Assembly: GCA_003489395.1 (NCBI GenBank)
Contig: DNMN01000003.1
Coordinates: 3,592 to 16,650 of the forward strand
DNA from: Candidatus Yonathbacteria bacterium
Lineage (GTDB): Bacteria; Patescibacteriota; Minisyncoccia; Phycocordibacterales; UBA1550
DNA length: 13,059 bases
Reading direction: 5' to 3'
Below the pieces are notes generated by a model that ran no database searches, had not been told where the DNA came from, and saw only the letters and a list, made by a program, of their open reading frames with translations. A program made the translations under genes and the position numbers. The number at the start of each line of letters is the position of its first letter. Position 1 is the first letter of the stretch. This document shows positions 12,049-13,059 of the stretch, in pieces.

Positions 12049-13059
12049 ATGGGACTATTTGTAACAAAAATCGGTATTGACCTTGGCACAGCGAACACGT
12101 TGGTTTTTATTCCTGGCAAAGGTGTGGTTCTAAATGAGCCGTCGGTTGTGGCTGTGAACCAGCAGGACAATCGCATTATGGCAGTGGGGCTAGAGGCAAA
12201 ACAAATGATCGGTCGCACCCCGGACAATATTGTTGCGTACCGCCCGATGAAAGACGGCGTCATTGCCGACTACCGCGTGACAGAGGCGATGATTCGCTAC
12301 TATATGAGTAAGGCATTGGGCAAGTGGAATATTTTGAAACCCGACGTGATGGTGTCCGTGCCGGCAGAAGTGTCGTCAACCGAACGTCGCGCTGTGATAG
12401 AAGCGACTATAAAAGCAGGAGCTAAAAATGTGTATGTGGTGAAAGAGCCGATTCTTGCCGCAATAGGAGCAGGAATCCCAATTTACGAAGCTCGCGGACA
12501 TATGGTGGTGGACATTGGTGGAGGAACGACGGACGTCGCGGTGATTTCACTCGGCGGTATTGTGGCGTCTACTTCTGTAAAATGCGCGGGCAACAAAATA
12601 GATCACGCTATTGCCGACCATATTAAAAAAACATTCAATCTTGCCATCGGCGATCGCACAGCAGAGGAGATAAAAGTTCGCATTGGTTCAGCAGTGCCTA
12701 TGGAGGACGAACTTTTGCTTACAATAAAAGGTCGCGACTATATTACAGGTCTCCCACGCACAGCGCAGGTAACGACCAACGAAATAGTGAAGGCGATTGA
12801 TAAAGAGCTTCGCGAAATCATCCGCGCGATTAAAGATGTCTTGCAGGAAACTCCCCCAGAACTTTCCGCGGACATTATTGATCATGGAATTATTATGACC
12901 GGCGGTTCATCACAGCTTCGCAATTTTCCTGAGCTTGTGGAGCGTCGCACTGGAGTAAAAGCTGTTCTCGCGGAGGATGCGCTTTTCTGTGTTGTAAAAG
13001 GCACAGGTGTCGCGCTTGAGCATTTGGATACGTACAAGAAAAGCATCTTAGCGAAAAAA
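12049..13059 (+). CDS. mreB: Rod-shape-determining actin homologue MreB, 3' end outside window
   Basis: 337 codons are visible and the frame is still open at the edge; the family is about 335-350 aa, so nearly the whole gene is here. Actin-fold signatures are phosphate-1 GIDLGTANT (9-17), phosphate-2 VVDIGGGTTDVAVI (153-166), adenosine motif IIMTGGSSQL (281-290) and the connecting VKEPILAAIGAGIP. MreB polymerises under the membrane and directs lateral wall synthesis. Together with murA immediately upstream (3-bp gap, no Shine-Dalgarno, probable coupling) it links wall precursor supply to cell shape. Confidence 0.97.
   Translation, partial: MGLFVTKIGIDLGTANTLVFIPGKGVVLNEPSVVAVNQQDNRIMAVGLEAKQMIGRTPDNIVAYRPMKDGVIADYRVTEAMIRYYMSKALGKWNILKPDVMVSVPAEVSSTERRAVIEATIKAGAKNVYVVKEPILAAIGAGIPIYEARGHMVVDIGGGTTDVAVISLGGIVASTSVKCAGNKIDHAIADHIKKTFNLAIGDRTAEEIKVRIGSAVPMEDELLLTIKGRDYITGLPRTAQVTTNEIVKAIDKELREIIRAIKDVLQETPPELSADIIDHGIIMTGGSSQLRNFPELVERRTGVKAVLAEDALFCVVKGTGVALEHLDTYKKSILAKK

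Noticed and set aside
1..13059. CRISPR array, transposase, phage or toxin-antitoxin system
   Set aside because: No spaced short direct repeats, cas, integrase, transposase or recognisable toxin pair was found on either strand.

Overview
The window looks like a chromosomal stretch from a candidate-phyla-radiation (Patescibacteria, probably Parcubacteria-type) bacterium. This is inferred from small tightly packed genes, 1-base stop/start overlaps, many short unknown membrane or secreted proteins, a single-domain HPF, a deformylase with an insertion, and an eroded PriA. No taxonomic marker was searched. TAA, TAG and TGA all act as stops, so I see no sign of UGA recoding. The core genes (murA, mreB, def, fmt) are intact.

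Left part (1-3350), minus strand. The start of a cold-shock protein gene with a long leader lies at the edge. Next come a 101-aa unknown, two tandem membrane-anchored M14 carboxypeptidase paralogues (the second has lost a zinc ligand and the catalytic Glu), and a secreted peptidoglycan-binding-domain protein. Most units end in clear hairpin terminators.

Middle (3370-6740). A 162-bp direct repeat occurs twice (159/162 identical) and brackets a 0.6-kb stretch with one small membrane-protein gene. The second copy abuts a tRNA-Asn(GTT) gene, and part of the repeat is an inverted, diverged image of that tRNA's 3' half plus terminator. Plus-strand genes follow: a DUF167 protein whose stop sits in a 24-bp perfect hairpin, a ribosome hibernation factor, and a membrane-anchored cyclophilin. 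Next are a short palindromic repeat (second copy in the window), a terminator, and a strongly promoted 75-aa protein with a structured 3' region.

Right part (6742-13059). Minus strand priA-def-fmt is a familiar bacterial order: restart factor, then deformylase and Met-tRNA formyltransferase. Upstream is a small secreted protein whose reading frame runs through its own terminator. Divergent from it, murA and mreB (open at the window edge) form a cell-wall and cell-shape pair on the plus strand.

A recurring theme is expression architecture. Several genes have a -10-like hexamer only 6-9 nt before the ATG and no Shine-Dalgarno, suggesting leaderless mRNAs. A few small genes instead have strong Shine-Dalgarno sites.
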